A stretch of 64,000 bases of DNA from contig CANHFH010000001.1 of assembly GCA_947459825.1 (NCBI GenBank), positions 59,338 through 123,337 on the forward strand, read 5' to 3'. This document shows, in pieces, positions 17,555-26,207 of this stretch. The notes beneath the pieces are model-generated. The model had not been told where the DNA came from and searched no databases. It worked only from the letters and a program-made list of their open reading frames with translations. The DNA comes from Pseudomonadota bacterium. Lineage in GTDB: Bacteria; Pseudomonadota; Gammaproteobacteria; Steroidobacterales; Steroidobacteraceae. Both the position numbers and the translations under genes were made by a program. Numbering within the stretch: the stretch's first letter is position 1; every line of letters begins with the position of its first letter.

Positions 17555-18442
17555 TCAGGCGAGGCCGTTGGCGCGCTTGAGCGCGTCGATGCGCTCGTCG
17601 AGCGGCGGGTGGCTCATGAAGAGCTTCTTCAGGCCGCCGCCGATGCCGCCGTTGATGCCGAAGGCGGCCATCTGCTGCGGCAGCGCCTCGGGCTGGTGGA
17701 CGCGCTTGAGGGCCTCGAGCGCGCCGACCATGTGCCGCGGGCTCGAGAGCTTCGCGCCGGCGACATCGGCGCGGAACTCGCGCTGCCGCGAGAACCACAT
17801 CACGATGACGCTGGCGAGGATGCCGAGCAGCAGCTCGGTGACCATCACGATCACGAAGTAGCCGATGCCGCGGCCTTCCTCGTTCTTGAAGATGGCACGG
17901 TCCACGAACCCGCCGATGATGCGGGCGAGGAAGATCACGAAGGTGTTGACCACGCCCTGGATGAGCGTGAGGGTCACCATGTCGCCGTTGGCGACATGGC
18001 CGACCTCATGGCCGAGCACGGCCTCGACCTCTTCGCGCTTCATGCGCTGCAGCAGGCCGGTGCTGACCGCGACCAGGGCCTTGTTCTTGTTGGCACCGGT
18101 GGCGAAGGCGTTCGGGTCGGGCGAGTCGAAGATGCCGACCTCGGGCATGCCGATGCCGACCTCGCGGGCCTGACGGCGCACGGTCTCGACCAACCAGGTC
18201 TCGACCGCATCACGCGGCTGCTCGATGATGCGGACGCCCATCATGCGCTTGGCGCTCCACTTGGACATCAGCAGCGAGATGATCGCGCCGCCGAAGCCGA
18301 ACACCGCGGCGAACACCAGCAAGCCGTAGGCGCTGCCGCCCTGCGCAGCGATGTACTGGTCGATGCCGAGCAGGCGCATGGCGATCGAGAGCACGAACAC
18401 CACGGCGAGGTTCGTCACGAGGAAGAGCAGGATGCGTTTCAT
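17555..18442 (-). CDS. htpX: Membrane zinc metalloprotease HtpX
   Basis: 295 residues. Two N-terminal membrane helices ([37 protein letters not shown]) precede the M48 zinc site [12 protein letters not shown], and two further helices follow. The third zinc ligand is the glutamate in the [12 protein letters not shown] segment. HtpX degrades misfolded inner-membrane proteins together with FtsH. The ATG at 18442 (MKRILLF) was preferred to an upstream TTG because family members begin there and AGGAG lies 12 bases before it. It leads directly into the lipid-modification genes, which fits a shared envelope-stress response. Confidence 0.92.
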   Translation of the reverse strand: MKRILLFLVTNLAVVFVLSIAMRLLGIDQYIAAQGGSAYGLLVFAAVFGFGGAIISLLMSKWSAKRMMGVRIIEQPRDAVETWLVETVRRQAREVGIGMPEVGIFDSPDPNAFATGANKNKALVAVSTGLLQRMKREEVEAVLGHEVGHVANGDMVTLTLIQGVVNTFVIFLARIIGGFVDRAIFKNEEGRGIGYFVIVMVTELLLGILASVIVMWFSRQREFRADVAGAKLSSPRHMVGALEALKRVHQPEALPQQMAAFGINGGIGGGLKKLFMSHPPLDERIDALKRANGLA

Positions 18443-18494
18443 GGGGTCCAAGGTCTCCTAGAAAGGGTCGTTGTCGGGGCGCTCCGGCCCCTGC

Positions 18495-18515
18495 GACTTG
18501 GACTTATTCCAAGTC
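18495..18515. promoter_or_regulatory. Inverted repeat upstream of htpX
   Basis: A perfect 8-base inverted repeat, GACTTGGA/TCCAAGTC with a CTTAT spacer, lies 53 bases upstream of the htpX start and 53 bases downstream of the transporter-cytochrome gene. A smaller GGGGG-TT-CCCCC palindrome follows. There is no T-run on either side, so it is a better operator candidate than a terminator. Confidence 0.4.
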
Positions 18516-18567
18516 AGGGGGTTCCCCCGGCCCGCAAATTTATCCGGGTCTGGGGCGGGCTGCCAGT

Positions 18568-20574
18568 CTACCTTTGTCGGGCCTTCAGGAACTCGGCCAG
18601 GGCGGCAAGTTCGGGGTCCGGGAGGTAGGCGAAGCCCGGCATGACCCGCCCGGAGACGTTGCCCGGTTGACCGGGCATACGCCCCACCTTCAGGAAGGCG
18701 GCGAGGCTGGCGGCATCGCTGCGGCCCACATAGGCCGACCCGGCCAGGGTGACGCCAAGTTCCGCGATCCCCTTGAGGTCAGCTCCATGGCAGGCGACGC
18801 AGTGCAGGGCGTAGAGGGCCGCCCCGTCGGCCGTGGCGGTCGGGGTCGCCTCGGCCACGGCGCGGGCGGTGTAGCCGAAGGGGGCGGGCGCCGTCACGGT
18901 CGCCGGAGCGGCCTGTGCGCCGCCGAAGGACAGCGGGATGCCGCTCAGACCGGCGATGCCGACCACCCCGGCCAGCACCCCGGCTACGACGCCGCCGCCG
19001 GTCAGCCAAGCGAGGCGTCGGCCCAGCGCGAGCTTCGGCCAGCTGGTGACGACGGTGATGGCGAGGATCGCCACCGCGATCAGCACGCCGACCCGCATGG
19101 CGAAGATGAGGATCTCGGGCGACCAGATGCCGCCGCCCTCGAAGAGCCGCGCGAGGCCGCTCGCCGTGTCGGCGCGTAGATGAGCCGTGCTGGCGGCGGT
19201 CCAGACCTCCTCGAGGTTGTCCTGGATGGCGGTGACGAGGCTCGCGATCATCGCGAAGCCGGCGGCATAGCCCGACTGACGCAGCACGCCGATCAGCCCC
19301 GCGGCGGTGACCAGCGCGCGCGGCGGCACGTTGCCCATCATCAGGGCGTTGTTGGGCGCGAAGAAGAACGCCGAGCCGAGACCGAGCAGCACCATCGCCG
19401 GCATCAGCGCGAGCTGGCCGCTGGTCGGCGTCACGATGAAGAGCGCGAGATAGCCGAGCGCGGTGAGCACCGCGCCCGCCACCGCCAGCCGCGCGGTGCC
19501 GAAGCGCTCGGCGAGCTTGCCGGCGAGCGGGCTGATGAGCGTGGTGGCGACCGCGATCACCGCCATGGTCATGCCGGTGTCCCAGGCGCTGAACTCGAGC
19601 GCGCCGATCAGCACCAAAGGCAGGATGAAGAGCTGCACCGGCAGCGCCGCGAAATAGGTGGTGAAGGCGATGCAGGCGCGCGTGAACTCGCGGCTCTCGT
19701 CGAACAGCGACAGGTCGACGAGCGGCTGCGCGACCCGCCGCTCGTGGCGCAGGAAGGCCCACAGCGCGACGAAGCCGCCGACCGTCACCGCCCACACCAG
19801 CAGGTCGCGGTGGTTGTCCTCGACGGGCAGGCGGTTGAGACCGAACAGCAGGCCGAAGATCGCCGCGGTGAGCAGCGCGGCGCCTGTCAGGTCCCAGGAC
19901 TGCCGCGGCGCGGGCGTGCCGCCGGCCGTGCCGCCGCCCGGGGCGGCCGCGGTGCGCGGCAGCGCGGTGGACACCAGCAGCGAGCCGGCCACGGCCAGCG
20001 CGGCGAGCGGGATGCGGGTGCTGAACAGCGCGCGCCAGTCGTAGGCATCGAGCAGCCAGCCTGCGAAGATCGGGCCGAGCACGAAGCCCACGGCGTTGCC
20101 GGCCTGCATGATGCCGAGCGCCTTGGCGCGTTCGGCGGCCGGATAGAGCTGCGCCGCCAGCGAGAATGTGATGGGCAGGAAGAGCGCCATGCCCGCGCCC
20201 TGCACCACGCGCAGGGCGATGAGCGAGTTGATGTCGGGCGCGTAGGCGCAGGCCGCCATCGCGAGCGCGTAGACGAGCACGCCCGCCTGGAAGACGCGGT
20301 CGGCGCCGAGCGCCGCCGAGAGCCGCGAGGAGAGCAGCATCAGGCCGGTCGCGGAGATTAGATAACCGAGCGCCACCCACACGACGACGCCGGTGCTGGT
20401 GTCGAGCTTGTCGATGATGTCCGGGAAGGCGATCGGCACGAAGCTCGAGTCGAGGCTCGCGAGCACGGTCGCGAGCAGCAGCGCCGCGAGCACCCAGCGT
20501 CGGCGCGCGGGCGTCACCGCAGGTGTCGGCGGCGCGGCGGAGGGCGTCGCGGGCGCAGCGGACGCCTCAGGCAT
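18568..20574 (-). CDS. Major-facilitator transporter fused to a C-terminal cytochrome c domain
   Basis: 668 residues. Residues 25-515 form a 14-helix DHA2-type major facilitator (first helix LLATVLASLDSSFVPIAF; motif SSRLSAALGADRVF after helix 2). A 15th helix (LTGGGVVAGVLAGVVGIAGL, about 525-550) follows. Residues 575-665 are a class I cytochrome c with heme site CVACH (Cys592, Cys595, His596) and a likely Met ligand in GRVMPGFAYLPD. With 14 helices both ends would be cytoplasmic; the extra helix puts the heme domain in the periplasm, where heme attachment occurs, so the fusion is topologically sensible. Its start overlaps the beta-subunit stop by 8 bases, making it the last gene of the molybdoenzyme operon. 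The substrate is unknown. Confidence 0.85.
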   Translation of the reverse strand: MPEASAAPATPSAAPPTPAVTPARRRWVLAALLLATVLASLDSSFVPIAFPDIIDKLDTSTGVVVWVALGYLISATGLMLLSSRLSAALGADRVFQAGVLVYALAMAACAYAPDINSLIALRVVQGAGMALFLPITFSLAAQLYPAAERAKALGIMQAGNAVGFVLGPIFAGWLLDAYDWRALFSTRIPLAALAVAGSLLVSTALPRTAAAPGGGTAGGTPAPRQSWDLTGAALLTAAIFGLLFGLNRLPVEDNHRDLLVWAVTVGGFVALWAFLRHERRVAQPLVDLSLFDESREFTRACIAFTTYFAALPVQLFILPLVLIGALEFSAWDTGMTMAVIAVATTLISPLAGKLAERFGTARLAVAGAVLTALGYLALFIVTPTSGQLALMPAMVLLGLGSAFFFAPNNALMMGNVPPRALVTAAGLIGVLRQSGYAAGFAMIASLVTAIQDNLEEVWTAASTAHLRADTASGLARLFEGGGIWSPEILIFAMRVGVLIAVAILAITVVTSWPKLALGRRLAWLTGGGVVAGVLAGVVGIAGLSGIPLSFGGAQAAPATVTAPAPFGYTARAVAEATPTATADGAALYALHCVACHGADLKGIAELGVTLAGSAYVGRSDAASLAAFLKVGRMPGQPGNVSGRVMPGFAYLPDPELAALAEFLKARQR

Positions 20575-21562
20575 ATTTGACCACCGGGATGCCGAACAGC
20601 TGCTTCCAGTCGGCGGCGATCAGGAGGTCCATGAGCTCGGACTTCTTGCCTTCCTTGCGCCGCTCCATCTCACCGAGCAGCGTGATCAGCGCGTCGTCGA
20701 CCTTGTCGCCGAACAGGTAGCGCAGGTACGAGATCGGGATGCGCGGGTTCTCGGAGAAGTCGCCGTTCTCGTCGAACGAGGCGGCGAGGATGGGCGGTAC
20801 ATAGAACACGTTGGGCTCTGTGCCGTACTCCGGGTGCAGCGGCAGCGCGACCTTCCACTGGTACACGAGCTTGTGGATCGGGCCGTCCTCGTCGTCGAGG
20901 AAGCCGACGAAACGCAGCCGTCCCGGGCACTGGCGCGCGCAGGCGGGCGCGACGCCCTGCTCGATGCGCGGGAAGCAGAAGATGCACTTGGTCGACTTCT
21001 TGGTGACGAAGTTGAAGTAGACCTTCTTGTACGGGCAGGCCTGGTTGCACTTGCGGAAGCCCTGGCACTTGTCCTCGTCCAGAACGACGATGCCGTCCTC
21101 CTCGCGCTTGTAGATGGCCTGCGTCGGGCAGGCCTTGAGACAGGCGGGGTTGGTGCAGTGGTTGCAGAGCCGCGGCAGGTAGAAGTGGTAGTTGTTCGGG
21201 TAGGTGCCGGAGCTCGTGTCCTCGTCCCAGTTCGCGCCGTAGCCCATCTCGCCCTGCTGCTGGAGGCGGTCGGACTTGCCCTCGAAGAACACCTCCTGGA
21301 AATTGACCGGTTTCTCGCCGCCGTAGTCCGCGCGGTCGATGAGCGGCGGCAGCTGCAGCTGGCCGCCCTTGAAGCCGCCGTTCACCTGCTCCCAGTTCTT
21401 CGGATAGCCGGGACCGGGTTTGGTCTCGACGTTGTTGAAGAGGATGTGCTCCATGCCTTCGCCGCTGGTCCACAGCGTCTTGCAGGCGACGGTGCAGCTC
21501 TGGCAGCCGATGCACTTGTTGAGGTCCATGACCATCGAGATCTGTCTGCCCATGCGTCTCAA
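20567..21562 (-). CDS. Iron-sulfur beta subunit of a type II DMSO-reductase-family enzyme
   Basis: 331 residues with four cysteine clusters: CIGCQSCTVAC, CNHCTNPACLKAC, CQGFRKCNQAC, and CIFC...CARQCPG. In the third the usual second cysteine is Phe, the pattern that gives a 3Fe-4S centre in NarH and relatives. Length and layout match the beta subunits of ethylbenzene, dimethylsulfide, selenate, chlorate and perchlorate enzymes (about 325-350 residues). It carries electrons between the molybdenum subunit and an external partner. There is no Tat signal; the partner is exported with the alpha subunit. It starts by ATGA overlap with the chaperone gene. Confidence 0.9.
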   Translation of the reverse strand: MRRMGRQISMVMDLNKCIGCQSCTVACKTLWTSGEGMEHILFNNVETKPGPGYPKNWEQVNGGFKGGQLQLPPLIDRADYGGEKPVNFQEVFFEGKSDRLQQQGEMGYGANWDEDTSSGTYPNNYHFYLPRLCNHCTNPACLKACPTQAIYKREEDGIVVLDEDKCQGFRKCNQACPYKKVYFNFVTKKSTKCIFCFPRIEQGVAPACARQCPGRLRFVGFLDDEDGPIHKLVYQWKVALPLHPEYGTEPNVFYVPPILAASFDENGDFSENPRIPISYLRYLFGDKVDDALITLLGEMERRKEGKKSELMDLLIAADWKQLFGIPVVKYA

Positions 21563-22281
21563 TCCCCGGAGTCGGAAGCGATGCGCGCGTCGAGCCAGTC
21601 GAGGTCGGCGGCGATGAGGTCGGCGGCGAGCGTGAGCGTGCCGGCGATGAGCGGTGAGCCGTCCGTGCGCGCCGCGACGGCTGCGGCGACGGTCGGCAGC
21701 CAGCGCACCAGGTGGCGCGCCGCGAAGTCGCGCTGCGCGGCGCGCAGTCCGGCGGCGAGGGCGACATCGATGTCGCCGTCATCGTCGCGGGTGCCGTCGT
21801 CGGCGTCCGTGGACGGCGGCTGTGCCTCGTGCCACGCGAGGAAGTGCATGAACTCCAGCATCGGCGACAGATGGTCCGGTCGCCAGGCGTAGCCGTCGCC
21901 GAGCTCGTAGCCGAAGTGCTCGTAGAAGCGTGCGACCTCTTCCTTGGCGGCCGCATTGGCGCCCGGCGCGAGCTCCTCGCGCAGCGCGAGCGGCGGACCG
22001 CGGTCGCCGACCTCGAACAGCGCGCCGTGGGCGCGCGCCACATCGGCGGCGAGCATGGCGGCCGGTGCCGCCCGGGCGGCGGCGGCGAGCTGCGCCAGCG
22101 TGGCGTCGCTCGTCTCCGGCAGGTCGAAGGGCGCGTCCTCCAGCGCCGCGGCGAGCTCTTCCACGGCCGCTGCAGGGTCCTGCCAGCCCGTCGCCACCGC
22201 CTCTTCGGGCGAGGCCATGAGCGGGGCGAGCACGCCGTAGATGCGTGCGCGGGCGAGCGCCGCGAAGGCGTCGTCGATCAT
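21559..22281 (-). CDS. TorD/DmsD-like molybdoenzyme chaperone
   Basis: 240-residue, all-helical, acidic protein that starts at MIDDAFAALARARIYGVLAPLMASPEEA and overlaps the alpha-subunit stop by ATGA. The pattern LREELAPGANAAAKEEVARFYEHFGYEL followed by PDHLSPMLEFMHFLAWHEA is the TorD-family signature (Y..FG....E..DH...EL.FM..L). Such chaperones bind the Tat signal and insert the cofactor before export. Its place between alpha and beta genes and its length (ClrD and DdhD are similar) support a dedicated role for this enzyme. Confidence 0.85.
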   Translation of the reverse strand: MIDDAFAALARARIYGVLAPLMASPEEAVATGWQDPAAAVEELAAALEDAPFDLPETSDATLAQLAAAARAAPAAMLAADVARAHGALFEVGDRGPPLALREELAPGANAAAKEEVARFYEHFGYELGDGYAWRPDHLSPMLEFMHFLAWHEAQPPSTDADDGTRDDDGDIDVALAAGLRAAQRDFAARHLVRWLPTVAAAVAARTDGSPLIAGTLTLAADLIAADLDWLDARIASDSGD

Positions 22282-25079
22282 GTGGTGCGCACCTTCGCGG
22301 CGGTCACCTTGCCGCGCTCCTTGAGTCGGAACTCGCAGGTGAAGTCGCGGTAGGTCTGGTTGGGCGCGTAGGCGAGCACGCGGTAGCCGAGGTGCCCGTA
22401 ATCGCCTGCGACCGAGGTCGGCTTGACGAGCCCCGCGGTCGGGATCACCGCCGCGAAGTTCTGCCGGCCGCGGAACATGGTCGGATCCCAGCCGTGGTAC
22501 ATGTAGACCGTGCCCGGCATGATGCCCGCCGACAGGTGCGCCATGCAGCTGAAGCGGCCGGCATCGTTGAACACCTCGATCAGGTCGCCGTCGCGCACGC
22601 CGCGCGCCGCGGCGTCGTCCGGGTTCACATAGATGTCCGGTTCGCCGCGCTGCAGCGACAGCAGGAACGGGTCGTCGCGCCACATGCTGTGGATGCCGTG
22701 GCGCGCGTGGCCCATGGTCATCTGCAGCGGGTACTTCTCCTGCTTGAGCGGCGCGTGGTGCACCGGCAGCGCCTCGTCGTACTTCAGGAACCATTCGTGG
22801 TCGATGTAGAACTGCTGACGGCCGGTGAGGGTCTCGTAGGGCCGCTTGCCGTGGACCGACTCGGCGATGTCGGCGTGGAAAGGGCTGTCATCGCTGTCCC
22901 ACACGGTGCTGCCGCGCGACTCGTCGACGCGCACGATGCCCTTGGCCGCGAGCTCGGCGAAGCTCATCTTCGGGATGCCGGGTGTGGCGTTGATGATGAA
23001 CTGCACGATATCGCGGGAGTCCTTGATCGCGCCGTCCATGGTGTAGAGCTCGAGCGTACGCGCGAGGTCGCGGCGGAAGGTGCGGCCGTCCACATCGTCC
23101 TTGATGGCGGGCGTGCGGCGCTCGCGCGCCACCCTGCTGATCGCCGCCGACACGCGCCGCAGCGCCTCGAAGTCGTCGACCGCCTCGCCCAAGGGCTTCA
23201 CGGCGGCATCGAGCACCTGCACATAGGGGTGACGCGACTGCAGCATGATGTCGGCGCGCTCGTAGTGGTGCGCGATCGGCAGCACGATGTCCGCGTGGTG
23301 CATGGTGATGCCGGCGTCCGGCACCAGCGCCACGATCATCTGCAGCTTCTCGAAGGCCTCGGTGCGCCAACGGTTGCCGGAGGCGCGCCAGTTGGCGCCG
23401 TTCTCGCCGGCGAAGATGCCCATCTTCCAGCCGTTCTTGCCGTACTGCGGGAACCAGTCCTCCTTGAGGCTGTGCTGGTAGTGCGAGTCGAACTCGTCGG
23501 CGAGCTCGCGGCCGTAGATCTTGGCCGTGAGCTCCTTCATGCGGCCGTGGTCGTAGTCCCAGAGCGTGGAGGCGACGATGCGGGTCGCGGCGCCGACGCC
23601 CGCGAACGCGAACGAGGTGATGCCGCGGGATTTCGGCCCGTTGGCCATCTGCACGCCGCCGCCCTCGTGGCCGGTGGCGCCGGTGAGCGCGCAGAGCAGC
23701 ACCATGGCGCGCTGCAGCAGGTCGCCGTGCAGCCATTTGCAGGCGGAGAACCCCGCGTAGATCATCGCGCGCTTGCCGGCCTTCGCGAACTCGCGGGCGA
23801 CGGTGCGGACCGCCTGCGCGTTGAGACCGGTGATGGCGGCCGTCTTCTCGGGCGAGTGCTGCGTCGCGCGCAGTTTGAGGACCTCGAACACCGTGGTGAC
23901 GCGCACCGGGCCCTGTCGGGTCTCCACGGTCCACGCGCCCTCGAGCGCCGGGTCGATGTCGCCGAGCGCGAGGCTGCCCGGCTTGCGGCGGCGCCGTCCG
24001 ACCGGCGCCTCGGAGGCGCCGGTGCCCGGCGCCTGCACGATGCGCTTGGTACGCCGGTCCCACATGTAGAAGACGTTGTCGCGCACCGCCAGCATGTCGA
24101 CGAGGCTCATGTCCTCGGCGCGCAGGAACTCGCCGTTGTCGGCGCGGACCAGGAACGGCAGGTCGGTCTGCTCGCGGATGTAGGCCGGGTCGTAGCGCTT
24201 CTCGGCGAGGATCACATGCACCATCGCCATCGCGAGCGCGGTGTCGGTGCCGGGCTTGATGTTGAGCCACTTCGAGGAGTGCATCGCCGTCGGCGTGAAC
24301 TCCGGCGCGATGGTCACCACCTCGGTGCCGTTGTACTTCGCTTCCCAGAAGAAATGCGCGTCCGGGATGCGGGTCACCGCCGGGTTCGCCATCCACACCA
24401 GCACGCATCTCGACTTGTACACCGCGGCCATGGTGTCGCCGAGGTAGGTGATGCCGGTGGTCATGTAGAAGCCGGTCGGCAGGTCGCCGACGCCGGAATA
24501 GAACTCGGGCACCGTCACGCCGGTGATGTTCGAGAAGCGGGCGAGCGCGGAGTACGAGGCCATCTTGACCGCGAGCTGCGTGCCGCTGCCCAAGGTGATC
24601 GAATCGGGCCCGTGCTCGACCGCGACCTCGATGAACTTCTCCGCGATCTCACGCGTCGCCTGGTCCCAGGATATGCGCTGCCACTTGCCTTCGCCGCGCT
24701 TGCCGACCCGTTTCATCGGGTAGAGCACGCGCTGCTTGCCGTACATGTAGCGCGCGTGGCGCAGACCCTTGTTGCAGCCGCGCGGACCGTAGTCGGGCGT
24801 GTCGGGCGTGCCGGAGCGTTCGTACTCCGCCTGCTGTTCCTCGCGCCACACCACGCCGTTCCTGATGTAGACATTGAAGGCGCAGGTGCCGGCGCAGTTG
24901 GTGCCGTGGGTGCCGTGTGCGACCTTGTCCCAGGTCCACTTACGGCGCCAGACATCTTCGATGCGACGATAGGGGCGGGTGGCGGCGTCGGCCGCGGCCC
25001 GGCCATGCTGCAGGGCGAGCGCGGTCGCCGCGCCCGCCAGCGCCGTCCGGCCCACGAAATCGCGTCGCGTCAGTGACAT
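22278..25079 (-). CDS. Type II DMSO-reductase-family molybdopterin catalytic subunit
   Basis: 933 residues. A Tat signal (LTRRDFVGR then AGAATALAL) directs export. The first iron-sulfur centre is held by His58, Cys62, Cys66 and Cys102 (HGTNCAGTC...GPRGCNKG), the His-Cys3 form of type II enzymes. Asp199 in YSGVGDLPTG is the likely molybdenum ligand. The C-terminal part (VYMYHGWDPTMFRGRQNF) contacts the cofactor. The cofactor would be bis-molybdopterin guanine dinucleotide. Relatives include ethylbenzene, p-cymene and C25-steroid dehydrogenases, dimethylsulfide dehydrogenase, and selenate, chlorate or perchlorate reductases; I cannot choose among them, nor decide the reaction direction, from sequence alone. 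Confidence 0.88.
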   Translation of the reverse strand: MSLTRRDFVGRTALAGAATALALQHGRAAADAATRPYRRIEDVWRRKWTWDKVAHGTHGTNCAGTCAFNVYIRNGVVWREEQQAEYERSGTPDTPDYGPRGCNKGLRHARYMYGKQRVLYPMKRVGKRGEGKWQRISWDQATREIAEKFIEVAVEHGPDSITLGSGTQLAVKMASYSALARFSNITGVTVPEFYSGVGDLPTGFYMTTGITYLGDTMAAVYKSRCVLVWMANPAVTRIPDAHFFWEAKYNGTEVVTIAPEFTPTAMHSSKWLNIKPGTDTALAMAMVHVILAEKRYDPAYIREQTDLPFLVRADNGEFLRAEDMSLVDMLAVRDNVFYMWDRRTKRIVQAPGTGASEAPVGRRRRKPGSLALGDIDPALEGAWTVETRQGPVRVTTVFEVLKLRATQHSPEKTAAITGLNAQAVRTVAREFAKAGKRAMIYAGFSACKWLHGDLLQRAMVLLCALTGATGHEGGGVQMANGPKSRGITSFAFAGVGAATRIVASTLWDYDHGRMKELTAKIYGRELADEFDSHYQHSLKEDWFPQYGKNGWKMGIFAGENGANWRASGNRWRTEAFEKLQMIVALVPDAGITMHHADIVLPIAHHYERADIMLQSRHPYVQVLDAAVKPLGEAVDDFEALRRVSAAISRVARERRTPAIKDDVDGRTFRRDLARTLELYTMDGAIKDSRDIVQFIINATPGIPKMSFAELAAKGIVRVDESRGSTVWDSDDSPFHADIAESVHGKRPYETLTGRQQFYIDHEWFLKYDEALPVHHAPLKQEKYPLQMTMGHARHGIHSMWRDDPFLLSLQRGEPDIYVNPDDAAARGVRDGDLIEVFNDAGRFSCMAHLSAGIMPGTVYMYHGWDPTMFRGRQNFAAVIPTAGLVKPTSVAGDYGHLGYRVLAYAPNQTYRDFTCEFRLKERGKVTAAKVRTT

Positions 25080-25108
25080 GCAGACCCCCCGGATGAGGAG
25101 GCTATGAC

Positions 25109-25123
25109 AGCCCCGCCGGGGCT
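25109..25123. other. Small GC-rich hairpin between the metal transporter and molybdoenzyme genes
   Basis: AGCCCC-GCC-GGGGCT in the 81-base gap between the minus-strand transporter (stop at 25161) and the molybdoenzyme start at 25079. No T-run follows, so it is only a weak candidate for a terminator or RNA structure. The Tat-protein start has CCTCCTCATCCGG upstream on the coding strand and no clear -10 or FNR-type site. Confidence 0.25.
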
Positions 25124-25160
25124 TCAGCGCCGCCCCGGTGCGAGGCCGCAGTGCGGTCGT

Positions 25161-26195
25161 TCAGCCGATGGCGACGCCCAAAAGCCGCCCGACGCCCCAG
25201 GCGACGACGCCGGCGCCGCCGCCGATCAGCAGCATGCGCAGCGCGCCTTGCAGGGCGCCGCGGCCGGTGAACAGGCTCAGCGCCAGGCCGACGGCGGCCA
25301 GCGCCAGCGCCGTCACGCCGATCGACCAGATGAGCGGTCGGGCGAGCCCGCCGAACAGGAACGGCAACAGCGGCAGGATCGCGCCCGCCGAGAAGGCGAT
25401 GAACGAGGAGGTCGCTGCGCCGACCGGTGAGCCGAGGTCGTCGGGGTTGAGCCCGAGCTCCTCGCGGGCGAGGGCGTCGAGGGCCTGCTCCGGGCGCGAG
25501 AGCAGGCTGCGCGCCATCTCCCGCGCCTGCTCGAGCGGGATGCCGCGCGCGTTGTAGATCAGGGCGAGCTCCTCGGCCTCCTCTTCGGGGTACTCCTCGA
25601 GCTCCTCTTTCTCCAGCGCGATCTGGTACTCGTACATGTCGCGCTGGGAGCGCACCGAGACATACTCGCCCGCGGCCATCGAGAGCGCGCCGGCGAGCAG
25701 GCCGGCGACGCCGGTCGTCAGCACCATGCCGGATTCGGCGCCGGCGCCCGCGACGCCCATGACGAGCGCGGCGTTGGAGACGAGACCGTCGTTGACGCCG
25801 AACACCGTGGCGCGCAGGTTGCCGCCCGAGACGCCGCGGTGGCGCTGGCCCACTTCGCTGACCGAGGTGGGCATCAGATGGCCGCCGGCGGTGGGCGGGG
25901 CCGGGGCGGTGTAGACCGATAGGCCGCGCAGCTTCATGGCGGCGAGCGCGTGGCGTGTGGCGCGCGGGCCGAAAGCGTCGACGAGACGCGCGACGATGCG
26001 CGCACGCAGCGTGGGGACGAAGCGGAAGTCGCGCTGCGGATCGCGCGCCTGCCACTGCAGGGCCTGTTCTTCGGCGGCTTGACCGAGCTTGCGGAACATC
26101 TCGCGGCGCGTGGGGTCCGTCTCGCGCGCCGCTACCCGCCCGTAGAGCCAGGCGGACTCCTTCTCATGGAACCAGCTGTCGGGGGATCCGCTCAC
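25161..26195 (-). CDS. VIT1/CCC1-family iron/manganese transporter with N-terminal helical domain
   Basis: 344 residues. Residues 1-130 are soluble and helical, with HEKESAWLYGRV and a rubrerythrin-like AAEEQALQW, truncated against full ferritin-like domains of the erythrin-VIT group. Residues 130-344 carry the CCC1 signature GGNLRATVFGVNDGLVSNAALVMGVAGA, a cytoplasmic metal-binding segment rich in Glu (EKEELEEYPEEEAEEL), and four more membrane helices. These proteins export Fe2+ or Mn2+ to lower cytosolic metal, often at high iron. It stands alone between the molybdoenzyme operon and the acidic protein gene. Confidence 0.85.
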   Translation of the reverse strand: MSGSPDSWFHEKESAWLYGRVAARETDPTRREMFRKLGQAAEEQALQWQARDPQRDFRFVPTLRARIVARLVDAFGPRATRHALAAMKLRGLSVYTAPAPPTAGGHLMPTSVSEVGQRHRGVSGGNLRATVFGVNDGLVSNAALVMGVAGAGAESGMVLTTGVAGLLAGALSMAAGEYVSVRSQRDMYEYQIALEKEELEEYPEEEAEELALIYNARGIPLEQAREMARSLLSRPEQALDALAREELGLNPDDLGSPVGAATSSFIAFSAGAILPLLPFLFGGLARPLIWSIGVTALALAAVGLALSLFTGRGALQGALRMLLIGGGAGVVAWGVGRLLGVAIG

Positions 26196-26207
26196 CCTGC
26201 GCTGCGC

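Noticed and set aside
22245..25076. Open frame of over 900 codons on the plus strand across the molybdoenzyme gene
   Set aside because: It is antisense to a gene with clear motifs, its own translation is rich in Arg, Gly, His and Ala with no domain, and long antisense frames are normal at this GC content.
20567..25079. Assignment as nitrate reductase
   Set aside because: The alpha subunit is 933 residues, much shorter than NarG, and no NarI/NarJ or nitrate transporter of the NarK type is present; a TorD-like chaperone and Tat signal fit periplasmic type II enzymes better.
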